From Begonia masoniana (Eukaryota; Streptophyta; Magnoliopsida; Cucurbitales; Begoniaceae): DNA of 64,000 nucleotides. The translations under genes and the position numbers were made by a program. Below, one piece after another: positions 1 through 12,100 of the stretch (positions are counted from its first letter, which is position 1; each line of letters opens with the position of its first letter). The notes below the pieces were generated by a model. It did no database searches. It saw nothing but the letters and a program-made list of their open reading frames with translations, and was not told the DNA's origin. The DNA lies in assembly GCA_022432975.1 (NCBI GenBank), contig CM039503.1, positions 56,475,892-56,539,891 on the forward strand, given 5' to 3'.

Positions 1-671
1 AGACAATAATGATGCCATCACAAAAGACATGAAAAAATGTGTCCAAGTTGAAACATCTAGAAGACAAAATAAATTTCAGTTTATTTTCTGAAAAATTTTG
101 TAGGTTGGATTCTAAATGAGGTGGATTACACTATAGAAGCAAACATACACTATCCTATGGGCTTGAAATCGGATCACCTAGTGGGATGAGACGTAAACTA
201 TTTTGCATGGAACATGAAGAAGCATACGACTTACGACCTTGAGGAAAAAGTCGATTTCGAATAAGGGAGTATTGTTAGGAAATAATCATAGGAGTATTTT
301 AATAATTATATAATATGTTTATAAACTCAGTTTTTGTTATTTTCTTGGAAAGTTATTGGAGAGTTAGAGTTAGTAAGATAAGGTTATTATACATAGAAAA
401 GGGGAGTGTGAGATAGGAGGTTGTGATGATGATTATTGGCGAAGAGAAGTTAGTGATAGATAATTAGCGTTTCCGAATCTAGCAGTGTTGCTAAGAAAAA
501 AATTTTAGATTTATTTTGACTTAGAATTTAAAATTTGACTATAAATGTTCATATCAATCGTAGAAGTGCTAAAGATGTGTCAAGACCTTAAGGCAAGTGG
601 AACAACTCTTCATACGAAGAAATCGCAAAAAAACTTGCTTACTAAAGTATAGACAATAATGATGTCATCAT
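1..671. repeat. ~650-bp satellite unit (C + truncated T), interrupted at 671
   Basis: This is about one unit of the AT-rich tandem repeat that resumes at 6102. The phase marker (AGACAATAATGATG) is at 1 and again at about 655. The unit runs through the core (C), then a truncated LTR-like piece starting with TGTTAGGAAAT near 273, and back into the core. No coding potential is evident. The last five bases, 667-671 (ATCAT), pair with ATCAC at 6102-6106 as the target-site duplication of the inserted LTR. Confidence 0.85.
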
Positions 672-886
672 TGTAATACCCCAGATTTTTTTAGGTTAAT
701 TTAATTAATTTAAGTTAGGTTAGTTATTGGGTTAATTAAATTATTTCTTGGGAGTTTAGGTGGAGGAGTTAGACCGAGGGTGAGGTGAAAGTCAATTTAT
801 AGAAATTTAACGGTCGAAGAACGGGATTTAACGGAGTTTTAGAGGGGCCGAATATACGGGAAGGCAAAACGATAATTAGATATTTT

Positions 887-3800
887 AGGTGGTGAGCCTT
901 GTGAGGGTGTGGGACAGTTGTATGCAGGTGGTGAGCCTTGTGAGGGTTGTGGGACAGTTGTATGCAGGTGGTGAGCCTTGTGAGGGTGTGGGACAGTTGT
1001 ATGCAGGTGGTGAGCCTTGTGAGGGTTGTGGGACAGTTGTATGTAGGTGGTGAGCCTTGTGAGGGTGTGGGACAGTTGTATGCAGGTGGTGAGCCTTGTG
1101 AGGGTGTGGGACAGTTGTATGCAGGTGGTGAGCCTTGTGAGGGTTGTGGGACAGTTGTATGTAGGTGGTGAGCCTTGTGAGGGTTGTGGGACAGTTGTAT
1201 GTAGGTGGTGAGCCTTGTGAGGGTTGTGGGACAGTTGTATGCAGGTGGTGAGCCTTGTGAGGGTTGTGGGACAGTTGTATGCAGGTGGTGAGCCTTGTGA
1301 GGGTGTGGGACAGTTGTATGCAGGTGGTGAGCCTTGTGAGGGTTGTGGGACAGTTGTATGTAGGTGGTGAGCCTTGTGAGGGTTGTGGGACAGTTGTATG
1401 TAGGTGGTGAGCCTTGTGAGGGTTGTGGGACAGTTGTATGTAGGTGGTGAGCCTTGTGAGGGTGTGGGACAGTTGTATGCAGGTGGTGAGCCTTGTGAGG
1501 GTGTGGGACAGTTGTATGCAGGTGGTGAGCCTTGTGAGGGTTGTGGGACAGTTGTATGCAGGTGGTGAGCCTTGTGAGGGTTGTGGGACAGTTGTATGTA
1601 GGTGGTGAGCCTTGTGAGGGTTGTGGGACAGTTGTATGTAGGTGGTGAGCCTTGTGAGGGTTGTGGGACAGTTGTATGCAGGTGGTGAGCCTTGTGAGGG
1701 TGTGGGACAGTTGTATGTAGGTGGTGAGCCTTGTGAGGGTTGTGGGACAGTTGTATGTAGGTGGTGAGCCTTGTGAGGGTTGTGGGACAGTTGTATGCAG
1801 GTGGTGAGCCTTGTGAGGGTTGTGGGACAGTTGTATGCAGGTGGTGAGCCTTGTGAGGGTGTGGGACAGTTGTATGCAGGTGGTGAGCCTTGTGAGGGTT
1901 GTGGGACAGTTGTATGCAGGTGGTGAGCCTTGTGAGGGTTGTGGGACAGTTGTATGCAGGTGGTGAGCCTTGTGAGGGTTGTGGGACAGTTGTATGCAGG
2001 TGGTGAGCCTTGTGAGGGTGTGGGACAGTTGTATGCAGGTGGTGAGCCTTGTGAGGGTTGTGGGACAGTTGTATGCAGGTGGTGAGCCTTGTGAGGGTTG
2101 TGGGACAGTTGTATGCAGGTGGTGAGCCTTGTGAGGGTTGTGGGACAGTTGTATGCAGGTGGTGAGCCTTGTGAGGGTTGTGGGACAGTTGTATGCAGGT
2201 GGTGAGCCTTGTGAGGGTGTGGGACAGTTGTATGCAGGTGGTGAGCCTTGTGAGGGTGTGGGACAGTTGTATGTAGGTGGTGAGCCTTGTGAGGGTTGTG
2301 GGACAGTTGTATGTAGGTGGTGAGCCTTGTGAGGGTTGTGGGACAGTTGTATGTAGGTGGTGAGCCTTGTGAGGGTTGTGGGACAGTTGTATGCAGGTGG
2401 TGAGCCTTGTGAGGGTTGTGGGACAGTTGTATGCAGGTGGTGAGCCTTGTGAGGGTTGTGGGACAGTTGTATGCAGGTGGTGAGCCTTGTGAGGGTGTGG
2501 GACAGTTGTATGTAGGTGGTGAGCCTTGTGAGGGTGTGGGACAGTTGTATGTAGGTGGTGAGCCTTGTGAGGGTGTGGGACAGTTGTATGCAGGTGGTGA
2601 GCCTTGTGAGGGTTGTGGGACAGTTGTATGCAGGTGGTGAGCCTTGTGAGGGTGTGGGACAGTTGTATGCAGGTGGTGAGCCTTGTGAGGGTGTGGGACA
2701 GTTGTATGCAGGTGGTGAGCCTTGTGAGGGTGTGGGACAGTTGTATGTAGGTGGTGAGCCTTGTGGGGGGTGTGGGACGTTGTATGTAGGTGGTGAGCCT
2801 TGTGAGGGTTGTGGACAGTTGTATGTAGGTGGTGAGCCTGTGAGGGTTGTGGGACAGTTGTATGTAGGTGGTGAGCCTTGTGAGGGTTGTGGGACAGTTG
2901 TATGCAGGTGGTGAGCCTTGTGAGGGTTGTGGGACAGTTGTATGTAGGTGGTGAGCCTTGTGAGGGTTGTGGGACAGTTGTATGTAGGTGGTGAGCCTTG
3001 TGAGGTTGTGGGACAGTTGTATGCAGGTGGTGAGCTTGTGAGGGTTGTGGGACAGTTGTATGTAGGTGGTGAGCCTGTGAGGGTTGTGGGACAGTTGTAT
3101 GCAGGTGGTGAGCCTTGTGAGGTTGTGGGACAGTTGTATGTAGGTGGTGAGCTTGTGAGGGTTGTGGACAGTTGTATGCAGGTGGTGAGCTTGTGAGGGT
3201 TGTGGGACAGTTGTACGTAGGTGGTGAGCCTTGTGAGGGTTGTGGGACAGTTGTATGTAGGTGGTGAGCCTTGTGAGGTTGTGGGCTAGTTGTGTGTAGG
3301 TTGTGAAAACTTGTGCGGATGTGGGACAGTTGTACGTAGGTTGTGAGTATCGTGTAGGTTGTGGGCTAGTTGTGTGTAGGCTGTGAGTCTTGTGCAGGCC
3401 GTGGGTGAGTTGTACGTAGGTTGTGAGTATCGTGTAGGTTGTGGGCTAGTTGTGTGTAGGCTGTGAGTCTTGTGCAGGCCGTGGGTGAGTTGTACGTAGG
3501 TTGTGAGTATCGTGTAGGTTGTGGGCTAGTTGTGTGTAGGCTGTGAGTATTGTGCAGGCCGTGGGTGAGTTGTACGTAGGTTGTGAGTATCGTGTAGGTT
3601 GTGGGCTAGTTGTGTGTAGGCTGTGAGTATTGTGCAGGATGTGGCGGGTGAGTTGTACATAGGTTGTGAGTATCGTGTAGGTTGTGGGCTAGTTGTGTGT
3701 AGGCTGTGAGTCTTGTGAGGGTTGTGGGACAGTTGTATGTAGGTGGTGAGCTTGTGAGGGTTGTGGGACAGTTGTATGTAGGTGGTGAGCCTTGTGAGGG

Positions 3801-4720
3801 TTGTGGGACAGTTGTATGTAGGTGGTGAGCTTGTGAGGGTTGTGGGACAGTTGTATGCAGGTGGTGAGCCTTGTGAGGGTTGTGGGACAGTTGTATGTAG
3901 GTGGTGAGCTTGTGAGGGTGTGGGACAGTTGTATGCAGGTGGTGAGCCTGTGAGGGTTGTGGGACAGTTGTATGTAGGTGGTGAGCTTGTGAGGGTTGTG
4001 GGACAGTTGTATGCAGGTGGTGAGCCTGTGAGGGTTGTGGGACAGTTGTATGTAGGTGGTGAGCCTTGTGAGGGTTGTGGGACAGTTGTATGTAGGTGGT
4101 GAGCCTGTGAGGGTTGTGGACAGTTGTATGTAGGTGGTGAGCTTGTGAGGGTTGTGGGACAGTTGTACGTAGGTTGTGAGTATCGTGTAGGTTGTGGGCT
4201 AGTTGTGTGTAGGCTGTGAGTCTTGTGCAGGCCGTGGGTGAGTTGTACGTAGGTTGTGAGTATCGTGTAGGTTGTGGGCTAGTTGTGTGTAGGCTGTGAG
4301 TATTGTGCAGGCCGTGGGTGAGTTGTACGTAGGTTGTGAGTATCGTGTAGGTTGTGGGCTAGTGTGTAGGCTGTGAGTATTGTGCAGGCCGTGGGTGAGT
4401 TGTACGTAGGTTGTGAGTATCGTGTAGGTTGTGGGCTAGTTGTGTGTAGGCTGTGAGTATTGTGCAGGCCGTGGGTGAGTTGTACGTAGGTGGTGAGCCT
4501 TGTGAGGGTTGTGGACAGTTGTATGTAGGTGGTGAGCTTGTGAGGGTTGTGGGACAGTTGTATGTAGGTGGTGAGCCTTGTGAGGTTGTGGGACAGTTGT
4601 ATGTAGGTGGTGAGTCTGATGAGATTGTGAATCAATTGTACACATGTTGTGAGTCTTGAGCAGGTTGTGGGTAAGTTGTACGTAGGTTGTGAGTTTTGTG
4701 CGCGTTGTGTGTCGTAGGTA
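887..4720 (+). repeat. 39/40-bp GT-rich minisatellite, ~95 units
   Basis: A tandem array of a G/T-rich 39- or 40-bp unit (GTGGGACAGTTGTATG, then YAGGTGGTGAGCC, then TTGTGAGGGT with one or two T). Units are nearly identical from 887 to about 2760, then increasingly variable. The 39-bp form would read as 13 residues, but 40-bp units are interspersed and break every frame, so the short ORFs across it are fortuitous. The array lies wholly inside the LTR 672-6101. Confidence 0.95.
3290..3715 (+). repeat. 80-bp dimeric higher-order variant of the minisatellite
   Basis: The 40-bp unit is replaced here by an 80-bp dimer of two diverged halves (one with GTGGGCTAGTTGTGTGTAGG, one with GTGGGTGAGTTGTACGTAGG). 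The phase point GTGGGCTAGT recurs at 3361, 3441 and 3521. A second block of the same dimer runs from about 4165 to 4485, with ordinary 40-bp units between them. Confidence 0.85.
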
Positions 4721-4767
4721 TGCATATGATGTAATGAGATGTGATGTGTGTGTGCAGTCGTGGTGAG

Positions 4768-5205
4768 TACGGGGCCACCTGACTACATGGGACGGCGGGA
4801 CGTATTGCCACGTGATCGAGGTTAAAACCGAGGGACGGCGATACGTAACACCTCGAGGACCGTTATAAAGGTAGAGTATGGGGCCACCTGACTACGTGGG
4901 ACGGCGGGACGTAACGCAACGTGGTCGAGGTTAAAATCGAGGGACGGCGATACGTAACGCCTCAGGGACCATTATAAAGGTAGAGTACGGGGCCGCCTGA
5001 CTACGTGGGACGGCGGAACGTAACGCCACGTGGTCGTGGTTAAAACCGAGGGATGGCGATACATAACGCCTTGGGGACCGTTATAAAGGTAGAGTACAGG
5101 GCCACCTGACTACGTGGGACGGCGGGTCGTAACGCCACGTGGTTAAGGTTAAAACCGAGGGATCGCGATACGAAACTCCTCGGGGACTGTTATAAAGGTA
5201 AACAG
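4768..5205 (+). repeat. 109-bp tandem repeat, 4 copies
   Basis: Four head-to-tail copies start at the GGGGCCACCTGACTACGTGG phase point at 4771, 4880, 4989 and about 5098, a constant 109-bp spacing. Copies differ by a few substitutions. Each contains GACGGCG and CGTTATAAAGGTAGAG. The array is inside the LTR 672-6101, just downstream of the minisatellite, and has no coding potential. Confidence 0.9.
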
Positions 5206-5429
5206 TGCGATGTGGGGGTTTGGTTGTAACTTGTGGACCCCGTTCCTAGGGGAACTGGGACGGCGGTGACGTGCCGGTAAACAGTGCGGTGTATGGACTG
5301 ACTGCCCGGTGCGGTTACATCCCAAACCTCGGTGAGATGCGATGCGGTGAGATAATGACAACGTGTGTAGAGACCTGCATGTGTTAGGATTGCATAACCA
5401 GTTTTCATGCTTCATGTTTATTTTTCGGC

Positions 5430-5480
5430 ACTCTACTTGCTAAGCTTTGAGCTTATAGTGTGTTCTGTGGTGTAGGTACT
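5430..5480 (+). promoter_or_regulatory. Conserved splice-acceptor-like block in the LTR
   Basis: The sequence has CTACTTGCTAAG, then a T-rich stretch and GTGGTGTAG with AG at 5474-5475. The same block occurs near the 3' third of the other gypsy LTRs here. It resembles a branch site followed by a 3' splice site. That function is inferred from similarity only. Confidence 0.4.
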
Positions 5481-6101
5481 GCTGAGCGGGAGGGTGAGTA
5501 CCGAGAGCATGACCCGGAGTAGATGGCAGTTGGTGGCGTGCAACCAGGGCCCCGGCTGATGGCAGTGTTAGGGCAACCCGACCCAGGAGGAGCTGTGGCT
5601 CGATTTTGATGGGGAGCAGGGCTCCTCTTTGTTTATTTTTGTGGGAGTGGTGTAGTGGTTGTATATAACCATAGTTAAGGGTGATGTGTCACCCTATACT
5701 GTGAACTTTCTTCATTTTGGGTTGATAGTACAATCTCTCTACTGATATGATGTTGATTGTCTAGAGATTTCGTATGTTGGTCAAATTGTTAGAAATATTC
5801 TGGATTACTTATGAATATGATTTGTTTGCAGGTATTTAGCATTTTGAAAGCGTCATATTCAGGTGTTACTCTGCCGAAATTTTGGGGAGGACGCTGTGGT
5901 GCTTAACGGTTAGGATTGAGAAAAAATTAGTAAGTCTAGGAAGCTAAGTAAGACATAAGAGAGCTTCGGGAGGTTAGTTTTAATTCTGCTGCGTGAGTTT
6001 TAGCGTTGTGAGTGTAAGCAAATGAGATAGTTGAGCGAGTCGTTAGATCAGAGCAGTCCCTGTGTGAACCGGGAACCCGGGTGGATTTTCGGGGCGTTAC
6101 A

Positions 6102-9100
6102 ATCACGAAAGACATGAAAAAATGTATCCAAGTTGAAAAATCTAAAAGACAAAATAAATTTTAGTTTTTTTTCTAAAAAAATTTGTGGGTTGGGTTCTAA
6201 ATGAGGTGGATTAGACTATGGATGCAAACATACACTATCATATGGGCTTGAATTCGGATCACCTAATGGGATGAGACGTAAACTATTTTGCATGGAACAT
6301 GGAGAAGCCATACGACTTACAACCTTGAGAAAAAAGTCGATTTTGAATGGAGAGTATTGTGAGGAAATAATCAAAGGAGTATTTTGATAATTATATAATA
6401 TGTTTATAAACTTAGTTTTTGTTAGTTTCTTGGAAAGTTATTGGAGAGTTAGAGTTAGTAAGAGAGTATTATACCTAGAAAAGAAGAGTGTGAGATAGGA
6501 GTTTGTGATGATGATTATTGACGAAGAAAAGTTATTGATAGATAATTAGCGTTTCTGAATCTAGCATTGTTGCTAAGAAAAAAACATTAAATTTATTTAG
6601 ACTATTAGAATTTAAAACTTGGCTATAAACGTTTATATCAATCGTAGAAGTGCTAAAGATGTGTCAAGACCTTAGGACAAGTGGAACAACTCTTCATACG
6701 AAGAAATCGCAAAAAAACTTGCTTACTAAAGTATAGACAATAATGATGTCATCACGAAAAACATGAAAAAATGTATCCAAGTTGAAAAATCAGAAGACAA
6801 AATAAATTTCAATTTTTTTTCTAAAAAAATTTGTGGGTTGGATTCTAAATGAGGTGGATTAGACTATGGAAACAAACATACACTATTCTATAGGCTTGAA
6901 ATCGGATCACCCAGTGGGATTAGACGTAAACTATTTTACATAAAACATGGAGAAGCCATACGACTTACGACCTTGACGAAAAACTCGATTTCAAATGGGA
7001 GTGTTGTTAGGAAATAATCATAGGAGTATTTTAAATATTATATAATATGTTTATAACTTAGTTTTTGTTAGTATCTTGGAAAGTTATTGGAAAGTTAGAG
7101 TTAATAAGAGTGAGTTATTATGCATAGAAAAAGAGAGTCTGAGATAAGAGGTTGTGATGATAATTATTGACGAAGAGAAGTTATTGATAGATAATTAGCG
7201 TTTCAGAATCTAGCAGCGTTGCTAAGAAAAAAACATGAGATTTATTTTGACTACTAGAATTTAAAACTTGACTATAAATGTTCATATCAATCGTAAAAGT
7301 GATTAAGATGTGTCAAGACCTTAGAGCAAGTGGAACAACTCTTCATACGAAGAAATCGCAAAAAAAACTTTCTTACTAAAGTATAGACAATAATGATGTC
7401 ATCACGAAAGAAATGAAAAAATGTATCCAAGTTGAAAAATCTAGAAGATAAAATAAATTTCAGTTTTTTTCTAAAAAATTTTGTGGGTACGATTCTAAAT
7501 GAGGTAGATTAGACTATGGAAAAAACATACACTATCCTATGGTCTTGAAATTGGATCACATAGGGGGATGAGACGTAAACTATTTGCATGGAACATGGAG
7601 AAGCCATACGACTTACGACCTTGAGAAAAAGTCGATTAGAATTGAGAGTATTGTTAGGAAATAATCATAGGAGTTTTTTGATAATTATATAATATGTTTA
7701 TAAACTTAGTTTTTGTTAGTATCTTGGAAAAGTTATTAGAAGTTAGAGTTAATAAGAGTGAGTTATTATGCATAGAAAAAGAGAGTCTGAGATAGGAGGT
7801 TGTGATGATAATTATTGACGAAGAGAAGTTATTGATAGATAATTAGCGTTTCAGAATCTAGCAAGCGTTGCTAAGAAAAAAAACATGAGATTTATTTTAA
7901 CTACTAGAATTAAAACTTGACTGTAAATGTTCATATCAATCGTAAAAGTGATTAAGATGTGTCAAGACCTTAGAGCAAGTGGAACAACTCTTCATACGAA
8001 GAAATCGCAAAAAAAACTTTCTTACTAAATTATAGACAATAATGATGTCATCACGAAAGAAATGAAAAAATGTATCCAACTTGAAAAATCTAGAAGAAAA
8101 AAATAAATTTCAGTTTTTTTTCTAAAAAATTTTGTGGGTACGATTCTAAATGAGGTAGATTAGACTATGGAAAAAAACATACACTATCCTATGGTCTTGA
8201 AATTGGATCACATAGGGAGATGAGACGTAAACTATTTTTCATGGAACATGGAGAAGCCATACGACTTACGACCTTGAGGAAAAAGTCGATTTAGAATGGA
8301 GAGTATTGTTAGGAAATAATAATAGGAGTTTTTTGATAATTATATAATATATATATAAACTTGGTTTTTGTTAGTTTTTTGGAAAGTTATTGGAGAGTTA
8401 GAGTTAGTTAGAGAGTGTTATTTTATATAGAAAAGGAGAGTGTGAGATAGGAGGTTGTGATGTTGATTATTTACGGAGAGAAGTTATTGATAGATAATTA
8501 GCGTTTTTGAATCTAGCAGTGTTGCTAAGAAAAAAAACATTAGATTTATTTAGATTATTAGAATTTAAAATTTGACTATAAATGTTAATATCAATCGTAG
8601 AAATGCTAAAGATGTGTCAAGTCCTTAGGGCAAGTGGAAAAACTGTTCACACGAAGAAATCTAAAAAAAAACATGCTTACTAAGTATAGACAATAATGAA
8701 GTCATTACGAAAGACATGAAAAAATGTAGCCAAGTTAAAAAATCTAGAAGACAAAATAAATTTCAGTTTTTTTTTCTAAAAAATTTTGTGGGTTGGATTC
8801 TAAATGAGATAGATTAGACTATGGAAGCCAACATACAATATCCTATGGGCTTGAAATTGGATCACCTAGTGGGATGAGACGTAAATTATTTGCATAGAAC
8901 ATAGAGAAACCACACGACTTACGACCTTGAGGAAAAAGTCGATTTCAAATGGGGATATTGTCAGGAAATAATCATAGGAGTTTTTTGATAATTAAATAAT
9001 ATATATAAACTTAGTTTTTGTTAGTTTCTTGGAAAGTTATGGGAGAGTTAGAGTTAGTAGAGAGTGTTATTTTACATAGAAAAGAAGAGTGAGATAGGAG

Positions 9101-12100
9101 GTTCTGATGATGATTATTGACGAAAAGAAGTTATTGATAGATAATTAGCGTTTCCGAATCCAGCAGTGTTGCTAAGAAAAAAAGATTAGATTTATTTTGA
9201 CTACTAGAATTTAAATCTGACTATAAATGTTCATATCAATCGTAGAAGTGCTAAATATATATCAAGACCTTAGGGCAAATGGAAAAACTCTCATACGAAG
9301 AAATCTCAAAAAAACTTGCTTACTAAAGTATAGACAATGATGATATCATCACGAAAGACATGAAAAAATGTATCCAAGTTGAAAAATCTAAAAGACAAAA
9401 TAAATTTTAGTTTTTTTTCTAAAAAATTTGTGGGTTGGGTTCTAAATGAGGTGGATTAGACTATGGATGCAACATACACTATCATATGGGCTTGAATTCG
9501 GATCACCTAATGGGATGAGACGTAAACTATTTGCATGGAACATGGAGAAGCCATACGACTTACAACCTTGAGAAAAAAGTCGATTTTGAATGGAGAGTAT
9601 TGTGAGGAAATAATCAAAGGAGTATTTTGATAATTATATAATATGTTTATAAACTTAGTTTTTGTTAGTTTCTTGGAAAGTTATTGGAGAGTTAGAGTTA
9701 GTAAGAGAGTATTATACCTAGAAAAGAAGAGTGTGAGATAGGAGTTTGTGATGATGATTATTGACGAAGAAAAGTTATTGATAGATAATTAGCGTTTCTG
9801 AATCTAGCATTGTTGCTAAGAAAAAAACATTAAATTTATTTAGACTATTAGAATTTAAAACTTGGCTATAAACGTTTATATCAATCGTAGAAGTGCTAAA
9901 GATGTGTCAAGACCTTAGGACAAGTGGAACAACTCTTCATACGAAGAAATCGCAAAAAAACTTGCTTACTAAAGTATAGACAATAATGATGTCATCACGA
10001 AAAACATGAAAAAATGTATCCAAGTTGAAAAATCAGAAGACAAAATAAATTTCAATTTTTTTTCTAAAAAAATTTGTGGGTTGGATTCTAAATGAGGTGG
10101 ATTAGACTATGGAAACAAACATACACTATTCTATAGGCTTGAAATCGGATCACCCAGTGGGATTAGACGTAAACTATTTTACATAAAACATGGAGAAGCC
10201 ATACGACTTACGACCTTGACGAAAAACTCGATTTCAAATGGGGAGTGTTGTTAGGAAATAATCATAGGAGTATTTTAAATATTATATAATATGTTTATAA
10301 ACTTAGTTTTTGTTAGTATCTTGGAAAGTTATTGGAAAGTTAGAGTTAATAAGAGTGAGTTATTATGCATAGAAAAAGAGAGTCTGAGATAAGAGGTTGT
10401 GATGATAATTATTGACGAAGAGAAGTTATTGATAGATAATTAGCGTTTCAGAATCTAGCAGCGTTGCTAAGAAAAAAACATGAGATTTATTTTGACTACT
10501 AGAATTTAAAACTTGACTATAAATGTTCATATCAATCGTAAAAGTGATTAAGATGTGTCAAGACCTTAGAGCAAGTGGAACAACTCTTCATACGAAGAAA
10601 TCGCAAAAAAAACTTTCTTACTAAAGTATAGACAATAATGATGTCATCACGAAAGAAATGAAAAAATGTATCCAAGTTGAAAAATCTAGAAGATAAAATA
10701 AATTTCAGTTTTTTTTCTAAAAAATTTTGTGGGTACGATTCTAAATGAGGTAGATTAGACTATGGAAAAAAACATACACTATCCTATGGTCTTGAAATTG
10801 GATCACATAGGGGGATGAGACGTAAACTATTTTGCATGGAACATGGAGAAGCCATACGACTTACGACCTTGAGGAAAAAGTCGATTTAGAATTGAGAGTA
10901 TTGTTAGGAAATAATCATAGGAGTTTTTTGATAATTATATAATATGTTTATAAACTTAGTTTTTGTTAGTATCTTGGAAAGTTATTAGAAAGTTAGAGTT
11001 AATAAGAGTGAGTTATTATGCATAGAAAAAGAGAGTCTGAGATAGGAGGTTGTGATGATAATTATTGACGAAGAGAAGTTATTGATAGATAATTAGCGTT
11101 TCAGAATCTAGCAGCGTTGCTAAGAAAAAAACATGAGATTTATTTTAACTACTAGAATTTAAAACTTGACTGTAAATGTTCATATCAATCGTAAAAGTGA
11201 TTAAGATGTGTCAAGACCTTAGAGCAAGTGGAACAACTCTTCATACGAAGAAATCGCAAAAAAAACTTTCTTACTAAATTATAGACAATAATGATGTCAT
11301 CACGAAAGAAATGAAAAAATGTATCCAACTTGAAAAATCTAGAAGAAAAAAATAAATTTCAGTTTTTTTTCTAAAAAATTTTGTGGGTACGATTCTAAAT
11401 GAGGTAGATTAGACTATGGAAAAAAACATACACTATCCTATGGTCTTGAAATTGGATCACATAGGGAGATGAGACGTAAACTATTTTTCATGGAACATGG
11501 AGAAGCCATACGACTTACGACCTTGAGGAAAAAGTCGATTTAGAATGGAGAGTATTGTTAGGAAATAATAATAGGAGTTTTTTGATAATTATATAATATA
11601 TATATAAACTTGGTTTTTGTTAGTTTTTTGGAAAGTTATTGGAGAGTTAGAGTTAGTTAGAGAGTGTTATTTTATATAGAAAAGGAGAGTGTGAGATAGG
11701 AGGTTGTGATGTTGATTATTTACGGAGAGAAGTTATTGATAGATAATTAGCGTTTTTGAATCTAGCAGTGTTGCTAAGAAAAAAAACATTAGATTTATTT
11801 AGATTATTAGAATTTAAAATTTGACTATAAATGTTAATATCAATCGTAGAAATGCTAAAGATGTGTCAAGTCCTTAGGGCAAGTGGAAAAACTGTTCACA
11901 CGAAGAAATCTAAAAAAAACATGCTTACTAAAGTATAGACAATAATGAAGTCATTACGAAAGACATGAAAAAATGTATCCAAGTTAAAAAATCTAGAAGA
12001 CAAAATAAATTTCAGTTTTTTTTCTAAAAAATTTTGTGGGTTGGATTCTAAATGAGATAGATTAGACTATGGAAGCCAACATACAATATCCTATGGGCTT

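Larger units (their letters stand above)
672..6101 (+). mobile_element. Solo LTR of a Tekay-type Ty3/gypsy element, inflated by tandem repeats
   Basis: The segment starts TGTAATACCCC and ends GGGGCGTTACA, the inverted-end pattern of the other gypsy LTRs in this window. It interrupts a satellite unit whose sequence continues across the insertion. The flanking 5-mers are ATCAT (667-671) and ATCAC (6102-6106), a TSD with one mismatch. No primer-binding site or coding region is present, so it is a solo LTR. Near 5430-5480 it carries the conserved block also found in the other LTRs (CTTGCTAAG...GTGGTGTAGGT). Its 5.43-kb length is more than twice that of its relatives (2.0-2.7 kb) and is explained by internal arrays at 887-4720 and 4768-5205. 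Confidence 0.85.

Noticed and set aside
947..4102. A repeat protein of 13-residue units (GQLYAGGEPCEG) encoded by the minisatellite
   Set aside because: Mixed 39- and 40-bp units shift the frame every few repeats, the frames are short and open at both ends, and the array lies inside an LTR.
4279..4725. 148-codon minus-strand ORF (threonine/histidine/leucine-rich)
   Set aside because: It is the reverse reading of the minisatellite, with no non-repeat sequence.
4768..5205. CRISPR-like array (also considered at 15469-15950)
   Set aside because: The whole 109-bp or 90-bp unit is repeated without unique spacers, and the context is a plant LTR.
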